DNA from: an uncultured Prosthecobacter sp.
GTDB taxonomy: Bacteria > Verrucomicrobiota > Verrucomicrobiia > Verrucomicrobiales > Verrucomicrobiaceae
Length of the DNA: 7,246 bases
NCBI GenBank assembly: GCA_947523045.1
Contig: CANNUR010000150.1
Coordinates: 1 to 7,246 of the forward strand
Reading direction: 5' to 3'
Shown: piece by piece, positions 1 through 5,645 of the stretch
Layout of the letters: every line of letters begins with the position of its first letter
Numbering within the stretch: position 1 is the stretch's first letter
Notes under the pieces: generated by a model
The model's database searches: none
Seen by the model: only the letters and a program-made list of their open reading frames with translations
What the model was told of the DNA's origin: nothing
Made by a program: the position numbers and the translations under genes

Positions 1-141
1 GTGTACGGCTACGGCCAGCTCGCCATGCTGCTGCGCGCCAAGCTCGCGGATCCGAAGATCCAGTCGCTCTGCAAGACCGACGGCCTGGGCTTCCGCATCC
101 GCGAGATCGTCACGGGTGTCGAGAAGGTGCTGGCCGACTGA
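1..141 (+). CDS. 2-oxoacid:ferredoxin oxidoreductase alpha subunit, C-terminal fragment (probable)
   Basis: Only the last 46 codons are inside the window; frame 1 is open from base 1 and ends at TGA 139-141. The peptide reads GQLAMLLRAK, then a short linker, then LCKTDGLGF and REIVTGVEKVL. This order (GQL..LLR.K, a K..G..F element, then an EI.. helix) is what I recall from the extreme C-terminus of KorA-type alpha subunits, which oxidatively decarboxylate 2-oxoacids to acyl-CoA and reduce ferredoxin in the cytoplasm. The usual E-x-N before GQL is replaced by VYGY, so the family call is moderate. The gene would be transcribed into the terminator 26 nt downstream. The codon at base 1 is GTG but is internal, not a start. 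A different C-terminal helical domain cannot be excluded from so short a piece. Confidence 0.55.
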   Translation: MYGYGQLAMLLRAKLADPKIQSLCKTDGLGFRIREIVTGVEKVLAD

Positions 142-166
142 GCCGCGTCACCCATTCCCAATCCAC

Positions 167-204
167 ACCGGAGTCGGCCCCGTGCCGGCTCCGGTTTTTT
201 GTTT
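167..204 (+). terminator. Strong rho-independent terminator of the upstream gene
   Basis: A 10-bp stem, 168-177 (CCGGAGTCGG) with 185-194 (CCGGCTCCGG), contains one G-T wobble and closes a 7-nt loop (178-184). It is followed at once by six T residues (195-200) and a further TTT after one G. It starts 26 nt after the stop codon at 139-141. Read on the minus strand the stem is not followed by a T tract, so it is directional and not an efficient terminator for the convergent permease gene, though it could still protect that mRNA's 3' end. Confidence 0.9.
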
Positions 205-219
205 GGTCGAAAGGCGGAG

Positions 220-1425
220 TCAGCTTTTTGCCCCGCGGCCGCGGTAGGCAAACAGGAAGAAGATGCAGACCGCAGCGGTGACGGCGGTTTCGCCCAGCCA
301 GAAGCGTGTCCAATCGGTCCGGCCGTCCACCTGGCAGGCCTGGTGCCACCAGCCGCCGCCGAGGTAGCCGGCGAGGTTGCCGAAGCCGCTCATCAGCAGC
401 ACCAGCAGGGCCTGGGCGCGCGTGCGCCACTTTGGGTCGATGCGCTCCTCCAGGTAGATCTGGGTGGTGATGAAGTAGAGGGTGAAGGCGAAGCCGTGCA
501 GGGTGGTGCCGGTCATGACCCAGCCCGGCGTGTGCAGGGCGTTCATGGCGTAACGCGCCACGCAGATGACGATGCCGGAGAGAAAGATCCACTTGAGGCG
601 GAAGCGCGCCAGCACGCCGGCCAGCAGCAGCATGGTGAGGATCTCGGTGGTCTGCGCCAGCGAGATGACCGCGGAGATGCCGCCGACGTTGAGGTCGTGC
701 AGTTGCCGGGCGGTGTAGGGGTAAAAGGCCGCCAGCGGCACGCTGTACAGCGCGGCGGTGAGGAAGACGACGCGGTGGTCGCGGTGGCGCAGCAGCTCCA
801 GCGCGTCGAGGCCGAGCACCTGTCGCCAGTTGCGCCGCTCACGGGCGTCGCCAGGCGGAATCACCGGCAGGGTCCAGGTCAGGGCCATGACGCCGAGCCA
901 GAGGCCGGCGGCGGTCCAGCCGGCGGCGAGCGAGGCGTCGGCCTTGAGCACAAAACTGACCACCCAGCAGCCGACCATCCAGCCGAAGGTGGCGAAGGCG
1001 CGCAGCGGCCCGAACTGGCGCTTGGGATCGCGGATCTGCGAGAGCACGATGCTGGTGGCGACGCTCCACACCGGTGTGCTCACCAGGGCCAGCGCCTGGG
1101 CGCAGAGCAGGATCAGGCCATCGCCGAGGCCGTGACCGAGCGCCGTGCAGAGCAGGGCCAGGCCGGCCGAGGTCGCCAGGCTGAGCCAGCGCAGCAGCGC
1201 GGTCGATGAGATGCGCTGGTCGGCGAGGGCGCCGACAAAGAGCGGTGAGATGAAGGCGGCCACCGCGGTGGTGGCCAGCACCCAGGGCACCAGGTGGGCG
1301 CGGCCGTGGGCGGCGAAGACATTGGCCAGCGGCACGTTCCACATGCCCATCGGCAGGGCGGTGAAGAAGAACAGGGTGGCCAGCGGCAGCCGGCCGGCCC
1401 CGCCGGACGCTGGGGTGGGGGTCAT
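220..1425 (-). CDS. MFS permease, nucleoside:H+ symporter (NupG-like) family
   Basis: The protein has 401 residues from the ATG at 1425-1423 and ends at TGA (222-220). It shows about twelve hydrophobic segments: six, then a polar loop rich in Arg and Asp (residues about 190-205, PPGDARERRNW), then six more. After TM2 comes GALADQR, a degenerate MFS motif A (G-x-x-x-D-R/Q). The segments SPLFVGALADQRI and YSVPLAAFYPY recall the nucleoside:H+ symporter branch (NupG/XapB), which imports nucleosides with protons across the inner membrane; the substrate is inferred only from the family. An in-frame ATG 18 codons upstream (1479) exists, but it would add a polar stretch (MRTCRLEFAGPVF...) before a normal N-terminus, so I chose the later ATG. 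The gene is single, convergent with the upstream fragment and divergent from trxB. No purine-rich ribosome binding site precedes either start. Confidence 0.85.
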   Translation of the reverse strand: MTPTPASGGAGRLPLATLFFFTALPMGMWNVPLANVFAAHGRAHLVPWVLATTAVAAFISPLFVGALADQRISSTALLRWLSLATSAGLALLCTALGHGLGDGLILLCAQALALVSTPVWSVATSIVLSQIRDPKRQFGPLRAFATFGWMVGCWVVSFVLKADASLAAGWTAAGLWLGVMALTWTLPVIPPGDARERRNWRQVLGLDALELLRHRDHRVVFLTAALYSVPLAAFYPYTARQLHDLNVGGISAVISLAQTTEILTMLLLAGVLARFRLKWIFLSGIVICVARYAMNALHTPGWVMTGTTLHGFAFTLYFITTQIYLEERIDPKWRTRAQALLVLLMSGFGNLAGYLGGGWWHQACQVDGRTDWTRFWLGETAVTAAVCIFFLFAYRGRGAKS

Positions 1426-1541
1426 GGAGGTGACCGGAATAAACACAGGGCCGGCAAACTCCAAACGACAAGTTCGCAAAAGCGCGTCTTGCGTCCCCGG
1501 CCGCCCTCCCCATCTTCCTGCACCCCTTTTCGCCCTCTCCC
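1426..1541. promoter_or_regulatory. Divergent intergenic region between the permease gene and trxB
   Basis: These 116 bp must hold the promoters for both the permease (minus) and the trxB array (plus), because no gene reads into either start. The permease side (1434-1480) is relatively A-rich on the plus strand (AATAAACACAG, CAAACTCCAAACGACAAG), while the trxB side (1495-1541) is almost pure pyrimidine. I see no convincing -35/-10 pair on either strand. The best for trxB is TTGCGT (1489-1494) with a poor CATCTT (1511-1516). A small 5-bp inverted repeat, CGCAA (1475-1479) with TTGCG (1489-1493), lies in the middle and could be an operator or chance. Confidence 0.4.
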
Positions 1542-2474
1542 ATGGAAAACGTCATCATCATCGGCACCGGCTGCGCCGGCTACACCGCGGCCATCTACAC
1601 GGGTCGCGCCAACCTCGCCCCGCTCATCCTTTCCGGCGGCCAGCCCGGCGGCCAGCTCACGACGACCACCGAGGTGGAAAATTTTCCGGGCTTCCCCAAC
1701 GGCATCATGGGTCCCGAACTGATGATGAACATGCAGACCCAGGCGGAGAAGTTCGGTGCCCGCATCGAGTACGCCAGCGTGACCAGCGTCGCCAAAACCG
1801 CCGCCGGCCACTTTGAGGTCAAGACCGAGGACGGTGCCGTGCGCGAAGCCCATGCAGTCATCATCGCCACCGGTGCCTCGCCCAAGCACCTCGGCCTGCC
1901 CAACGAAAAGGGCCTCATCGGCCACGGCCTGACCAGCTGCGCCACCTGCGACGGCGCCTTCTACCGCAACGTGCCCGTCTGCGTCATCGGCGGCGGCGAC
2001 AGCGCCTGCGAGGAGGCCATGTTCCTCACCAAGTTCGCCAGCAAGGTTTACCTGATTCACCGTCGCGACACCCTGCGCGCTTCGAAGATCATGGCCGATC
2101 GCACCCTCGCCAATCCGAAGATCGAGCCGGTCTGGAACAGCACGGTCAGCGAGTACCTCACCGACGACAAGGGTGAGATGCGCGCCGTCACCGTGCAGAA
2201 CCTCGTCACCGGCGCCACCTCGGAACTGGAACTGAAGTGCGTCTTCGTCGCCATCGGCCACGTCCCCAACGCCGCCTTTCTCGGCGATCTCGTCGATCGA
2301 GACGAGGGCGGTTACATCCTGCAGGCCGGTGGCACGCGCACGAAGACCGAGGGCCTGTTTGCGGCCGGCGACGTCGCTGACCACGTCTACCGCCAGGCGA
2401 TCACCGCCGCCGGCCAGGGCTGCGCCGCCGCGCTTGAGGCCGAGCGTTATCTCGCCGCCCTCGGCGTCCATTGA
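1542..2474 (+). CDS. trxB: Thioredoxin reductase (NADPH)
   Basis: This 310-residue protein is normal in length for low-molecular-weight TrxB. It transfers electrons from NADPH through FAD and a redox disulfide to thioredoxin in the cytoplasm. Visible in order: FAD-binding GTGCAG (8-13) followed by YTAAIYTGRA; GGQPGGQL (32-39); ENFPGFP (46-52); ATGAS (109-113); the redox-active CATC-D (C133, C136, D137); the NADPH-binding GGGDSA (150-155); HRRD-x-LRASK (173-182), whose arginines bind the NADP 2'-phosphate; and the C-terminal GDV (286-288) with QAITAAGQGCAAALEAERYL, which binds FAD. Position 11 of the first motif is Cys where E. coli-type enzymes have Pro. The ATG at 1542 is preceded by a pyrimidine-rich stretch (CGCCCTCTCCC) with no Shine-Dalgarno. 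It is the first gene of the + strand array, with 39 nt to the next start. Confidence 0.97.
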   Translation: MENVIIIGTGCAGYTAAIYTGRANLAPLILSGGQPGGQLTTTTEVENFPGFPNGIMGPELMMNMQTQAEKFGARIEYASVTSVAKTAAGHFEVKTEDGAVREAHAVIIATGASPKHLGLPNEKGLIGHGLTSCATCDGAFYRNVPVCVIGGGDSACEEAMFLTKFASKVYLIHRRDTLRASKIMADRTLANPKIEPVWNSTVSEYLTDDKGEMRAVTVQNLVTGATSELELKCVFVAIGHVPNAAFLGDLVDRDEGGYILQAGGTRTKTEGLFAAGDVADHVYRQAITAAGQGCAAALEAERYLAALGVH

Positions 2475-2478
2475 TCTT

Positions 2479-2501
2479 GCGCCGCGTCCCGGCGCGGCTT
2501 T
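2479..2501 (+). other. Small GC-rich hairpin in the trxB-aroD gap
   Basis: Two overlapping 6-bp stems are possible: GCCGCG (2481-2486) with CGCGGC (2493-2498), or GCGCCG (2479-2484) with CGGCGC (2490-2495). Only three T residues follow (2499-2501), so at best it is a weak attenuator or an RNA-processing structure between co-transcribed genes; it may be chance in such GC-rich DNA. Confidence 0.3.
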
Positions 2502-2513
2502 CCAGCACCATCG

Positions 2514-3224
2514 ATGGCCCAGCTTGTCACCTCCTCCAATCTGCTTTCGTCGGCGCGGCCGCTGACCGTCGGTGTCATCCCCGATGCCGCCACTCTGTCG
2601 CTCTGGGGGCGGATGGACGCCGCCGCGCGCGAGGCCGCCTGTGACCTGATCGAGCTGCGTCTCGACACCCTGCAGTTGCCGGAAGGCGAGTTGCGTGCGG
2701 CCCTGACCGGCAACACGACCCCGGTGCTGCTCACCGCCCGCCACCCCGCCGAGGGCGGCCAGGGGCCGGCCGACGCGGCGGGGCGCATGGCCCTGATCGA
2801 ACCGCTGCTCGACCTGGCCTCGCTGATCGACATCGAGCTGCGCAGCGCCCAGGAGATGCGTTCGCTGGTCCAGAAGGCGCAGGGCAGGGGCGTGCGCGTC
2901 GTTGGCTCCTTCCACGATTTCCAGGCCACCCCTGGTGATGAGGTTCTGCAGGGGGCGATCGGTTTCGCCCAGCCCGCTGGACTCGACGCGGTGAAGATCG
3001 CCACCTTCCTCAACAGCACCGAGGATTTGCTGCGCCTGATCCGCCTTGCTGCGGCTCCGCAGCGGCTACGCCTGTCCTGCATGGGCATGGGGCCTCTTGG
3101 CCGCGTCTCGCGCTTGGTGCTTGCAAAATGCGGCAGTTTGCTGAACTACGGATACCTTGGCGAGGCCAATGCCCCCGGTCAGTGGCCCGCCGCCCGTCTC
3201 AAAGCCATCCTGGCCGAACTCTGA
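2514..3224 (+). CDS. aroD: Type I 3-dehydroquinate dehydratase
   Basis: This 236-residue protein catalyses the third step of the shikimate pathway, 3-dehydroquinate to 3-dehydroshikimate, through a lysine imine. Seen: the substrate-binding ELRLD (E47, R49, D51); TARHP (74-78), matching the family T-x-R-x-x-x-E-G-G strand with EGG at 80-82; the general acid/base His in GSFHDF (H134); the Schiff-base Lys in VKIA (K161); CMGMGPLGRVSR (189-200), whose R200 corresponds to the carboxylate-binding Arg; and APGQW (220-224), whose Gln contacts substrate. Length fits the bacterial type I enzymes (about 225-250). The start ATG (2514) lacks a Shine-Dalgarno. It follows trxB by 39 nt and precedes the next gene by 3 nt, so translation with the downstream gene may be coupled. 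The N-terminal 15 residues are non-conserved padding before the first strand (LTVGVIP). Confidence 0.95.
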   Translation: MAQLVTSSNLLSSARPLTVGVIPDAATLSLWGRMDAAAREAACDLIELRLDTLQLPEGELRAALTGNTTPVLLTARHPAEGGQGPADAAGRMALIEPLLDLASLIDIELRSAQEMRSLVQKAQGRGVRVVGSFHDFQATPGDEVLQGAIGFAQPAGLDAVKIATFLNSTEDLLRLIRLAAAPQRLRLSCMGMGPLGRVSRLVLAKCGSLLNYGYLGEANAPGQWPAARLKAILAEL

Positions 3225-3227
3225 CCC

Positions 3228-4277
3228 ATGTCCCTCCGCTCCGCCGCCCTCGCCCGCCTGGCCCTCTTCTTGGCCGTGCTGCCGCTGGTTGGCTGCTTTG
3301 AGGATCCGCAGCGCGAGGAGAAGCTCAAGTGGCGCGAGGAGGAGGTCAACGCCAAGGAAGCCGGCCTCGTCCAGCGTGAGATGGCGCTCGCCCGCGACAA
3401 GCAGTCGCTCGAAAGCCTGCGCCTCGACCTGCTGGCCCGCGAAAAGAGCGTTGAATTGCTGCAAAAACAGCTGGCCGAAGAGCTGGAGAAGAGCCGCCGC
3501 GTTCGCCGTGAGATCGAGCTGCGCGAACTGCGCGGCCCGATCCCGCAGATCACCGCCGACCGCGTGCTGGTCGTCGATGCCGCCAGCGACGACGTGCTCT
3601 TTGAGAAGAATGCCGACAAGCGGGGGGCCATCGCCAGCACCACCAAGCTGCTCACCGCCCTGCTGGTCATTGAGGCCGGCGACCTCGACAAGGAACTCAT
3701 CGTTGAGCAGAGCGACACCCAGTGCGCACCGGTGCGGCTCGGCATCAAGGCGGGTGAGAAGTACACCCGCCGCCAGCTGCTCACCGCCGTGCTGGTGAAG
3801 AGTTCGAACGACATTGCCCAGGCGCTCGCCCGCGACAATGCCGGCAGTGTCGAGGCCTTTGTCGCCAAGATGAACGCCAAGTGCCGTGAGCTCGGCCTTG
3901 AGAACAGTCACTACATCAACCCGCACGGCCTGCCCTCGACCAACGATGACGAGCCCTACAGCACCGCCCGCGATCTTGCCGTCATCGCCAAGCTCTGCGA
4001 CCAGCAGCCGGAGATTCGCAAGATCGTCAAGTTGACCCATTACTCGTTCAAGTGGCCCAGCGGTCGCGTCACCGAACTGGCCAACACGAACCGCGTGCTG
4101 CGCAACGTCTCCTACTGCGATGGCATGAAGACCGGTTACACCAACGCCGCCGGCTACTGCCTGGTCGCCAGCGGCGAACGCAATGGCCGCCGTCGCATCG
4201 TCATCGTGCTCAACGCTACGGAAGCCGGTGTCTGGCGCGATGCCCAGGCCCTGCTCGACTGGGCCCTGAAAGCCTGA
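3228..4277 (+). CDS. Lipoprotein D-alanyl-D-alanine carboxypeptidase-like protein (PBP5/DacA family) with N-terminal helical stalk
   Basis: The protein has 349 residues. Residues 1-23 are a lipoprotein signal: Arg at 4 and 10, a hydrophobic core, and lipobox LVGC with lipidated C23. The +2 residue is Phe, so no inner-membrane retention Asp. Residues about 28-102 form a long charged helix with hydrophobics every seven residues. Residues about 105-349 are a serine peptidase S11 domain with the three penicillin-binding motifs: S137-TTK140 (nucleophile Ser and Lys), S192-S-N194, and K301-TG303 in GMKTGYTNAAGY. This family removes the terminal D-Ala from peptidoglycan stem pentapeptides in the periplasm. 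The catalytic domain ends at the protein's C-terminus; there is no PBP5 C-terminal beta domain or amphipathic anchor, so anchoring has moved to the N-terminus. It starts 3 nt after aroD. A transpeptidase or endopeptidase activity within S11 is also possible. Confidence 0.9.
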   Translation: MSLRSAALARLALFLAVLPLVGCFEDPQREEKLKWREEEVNAKEAGLVQREMALARDKQSLESLRLDLLAREKSVELLQKQLAEELEKSRRVRREIELRELRGPIPQITADRVLVVDAASDDVLFEKNADKRGAIASTTKLLTALLVIEAGDLDKELIVEQSDTQCAPVRLGIKAGEKYTRRQLLTAVLVKSSNDIAQALARDNAGSVEAFVAKMNAKCRELGLENSHYINPHGLPSTNDDEPYSTARDLAVIAKLCDQQPEIRKIVKLTHYSFKWPSGRVTELANTNRVLRNVSYCDGMKTGYTNAAGYCLVASGERNGRRRIVIVLNATEAGVWRDAQALLDWALKA

Positions 4278-4290
4278 CCCTCCCGCCCGC

Positions 4291-5595
4291 TTGACTCCCG
4301 CCCCCGCTCCCACCCTCGGCATCGTCGGTCTTGGCTACGTCGGTCTGCCCCTCAGCCTGCGCTTCGCCCAAAACGGGGCCCGTGTGCTCGGCTTCGATGT
4401 CGATCCCGCCAAGGTCGAAAGCCTGAATGCCGGCCGCAGCTACATCCTGCACATTCCCGCCGCCGAGATCGCCGAGGCGGTGGGTCGCGGCGCCTTTGCC
4501 GCCACCACCGACTTTGCCCGCGCCGCCGAGTGCGATGCCATTCTCATCTGCGTGCCGACCCCGCTCGTCAACGGCCGCGATCCCGACCTCAGCTACGTGC
4601 TCAACACCGGTCGTGCCATCGCCCCGCACCTGCGGCAGGGCCAGCTCGTCTGCCTGGAATCGACGACCTATCCCGGCACGACCGACACCGATCTGCGCGC
4701 GGTTTTGGAAGCGGGCTCGGGCCTGCGCGCCGGCGTCGATTTCCACCTCGCCTTCTCGCCCGAGCGCGAGGATCCGGGCAATCCCAACAGCGACGTCTCG
4801 CGCATTCCCAAGGTCATCGGCGGCCTGACGCCCGCCTGCCGCCAGCGCGCCCTCGAGATCTACGGCCTGGCCGTGCAGACCCTGGTGCCGGTCGAGTCCT
4901 GCCGCGTCGCCGAGGCGGTCAAGCTCACCGAGAACATCTTCCGCGCCGTCAACATCGCCATGGTCAACGAACTCAAGGTCGTTTACGCGGCCATGGGCAT
5001 CGACATCTGGGATGTGATCGAGGCCGCCAAGACCAAGCCCTTCGGTTTCATGCCCTTCTACCCCGGCCCGGGCCTGGGCGGGCACTGCATTCCGATCGAC
5101 CCCTTTTACCTGACCTGGAAGGCGCGCGAGTACGGCCAGGAAACCCGCTTCATCGAACTCGCCGGCGAGGTCAACACCGCCATGCCGGCTTACGTGGTTC
5201 GCCGCTGCGGCGAGGCCCTTGCCAGCCAGGGGCACACGTTGGCCGGTGCCCGTGTCCTGCTGCTCGGCATCGCCTACAAGGCCGATGTCGATGACGACCG
5301 CGAAAGCCCGGGGTATGTGCTCTGGGAACTGCTCGAAGAAGCCGGCGCCGAGGTTGCCTACCACGACCCGCACGTGCCGGTCATCCGCCCCTCGCGCGAG
5401 CACGCCCGCTTCGCCGGCATCCGCAACACCGACCTCGATGTGCCGACTGTCGCCGGCTTCGATCTCGTTCTCGTCGCCACCCGCCACAAGGCGGTGGATT
5501 ACGCCCTGATCGCCGAACACGCCCGCCTCGTGGTCGACACCCGCAACGCCCTGGCTGACCGCCTGCAGGGGCGGTCGCACTACTTCAAGGCCTGA
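4291..5595 (+). CDS. wbpA: UDP-N-acetyl-D-glucosamine 6-dehydrogenase (WbpA/TviB type)
   Basis: This 434-residue UDP-glucose/GDP-mannose dehydrogenase family member performs a four-electron, NAD-dependent oxidation of the sugar C6 to a carboxylate. Seen: Rossmann GLGYVG (13-18) and FD at 35-36; ICVPTPL (86-92); ESTTYPGTT (123-131); FSPEREDPGN (155-164); KLTEN (K211, N215), the catalytic Lys/Asn region; FYPGPGLGGHCIPIDP with nucleophile C266; and the C-terminal domain with RESP and YHDP. TKPFGFMPFYPGPGLGG and LAFSPEREDPGN fit the WbpA/WbpO/TviB branch (UDP-GlcNAc or UDP-GalNAc to the uronate) better than UDP-glucose dehydrogenase. The start is TTG at 4291: an in-frame stop at 4267-4269 limits the frame, no ATG or GTG lies between, and any later start would delete the Rossmann loop. 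It begins 13 nt after the carboxypeptidase stop, and the epimerase follows. Confidence 0.92.
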   Translation: MTPAPAPTLGIVGLGYVGLPLSLRFAQNGARVLGFDVDPAKVESLNAGRSYILHIPAAEIAEAVGRGAFAATTDFARAAECDAILICVPTPLVNGRDPDLSYVLNTGRAIAPHLRQGQLVCLESTTYPGTTDTDLRAVLEAGSGLRAGVDFHLAFSPEREDPGNPNSDVSRIPKVIGGLTPACRQRALEIYGLAVQTLVPVESCRVAEAVKLTENIFRAVNIAMVNELKVVYAAMGIDIWDVIEAAKTKPFGFMPFYPGPGLGGHCIPIDPFYLTWKAREYGQETRFIELAGEVNTAMPAYVVRRCGEALASQGHTLAGARVLLLGIAYKADVDDDRESPGYVLWELLEEAGAEVAYHDPHVPVIRPSREHARFAGIRNTDLDVPTVAGFDLVLVATRHKAVDYALIAEHARLVVDTRNALADRLQGRSHYFKA

Positions 5596-5599
5596 ACCT

Positions 5600-5626
5600 G
5601 CGGCCACGCGCACGGGTGCGGGCCGC
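5600..5626 (+). other. Hairpin in the wbpA-wbpP gap, possible weak terminator or attenuator
   Basis: The outer stem is GCGGCC (5600-5605) with GGCCGC (5621-5626). After a 3-nt bulge (5606-5608) the inner stem is CGCA (5609-5612) with TGCG (5617-5620), closing a CGGG tetraloop. It is followed by TCTCCCCCCC and only four T residues (5636-5639), so full termination is unlikely. It could reduce read-through, or stabilise the 3' end of a wbpA message, between two genes that should act in the same pathway. Confidence 0.45.
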
Positions 5627-5645
5627 TCTCCCCCCTTTTGACTCC

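Noticed and set aside
199..1209. 336-codon plus-strand open frame over the permease gene
   Set aside because: The product is rich in Gly, Gln, His and Arg with no hydrophobic core. The opposite strand encodes a 12-helix permease.
1426..1479. Upstream ATG (1479) for the permease
   Set aside because: It adds 18 residues not expected for the family and uses up part of the divergent promoter region.
1422..2915. 497-codon minus-strand open frame over trxB and aroD
   Set aside because: It is antisense to two genes with complete catalytic motifs, and its product is Gly/Ala/Asp-rich without domains. This is a usual GC-rich codon shadow.
3066..4322. 418-codon minus-strand open frame over the carboxypeptidase gene
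   Set aside because: Antisense shadow with low-complexity composition and no recognisable motif.
4216..5613. 465-codon minus-strand open frame over wbpA
   Set aside because: Antisense shadow. The sense strand encodes a full dehydrogenase with GLGYVG and GGHC.
5616..5645. Upstream GTG start for the epimerase
   Set aside because: It lies inside the intergenic hairpin and adds ten residues before the canonical MKSLITGGAGFIG start.
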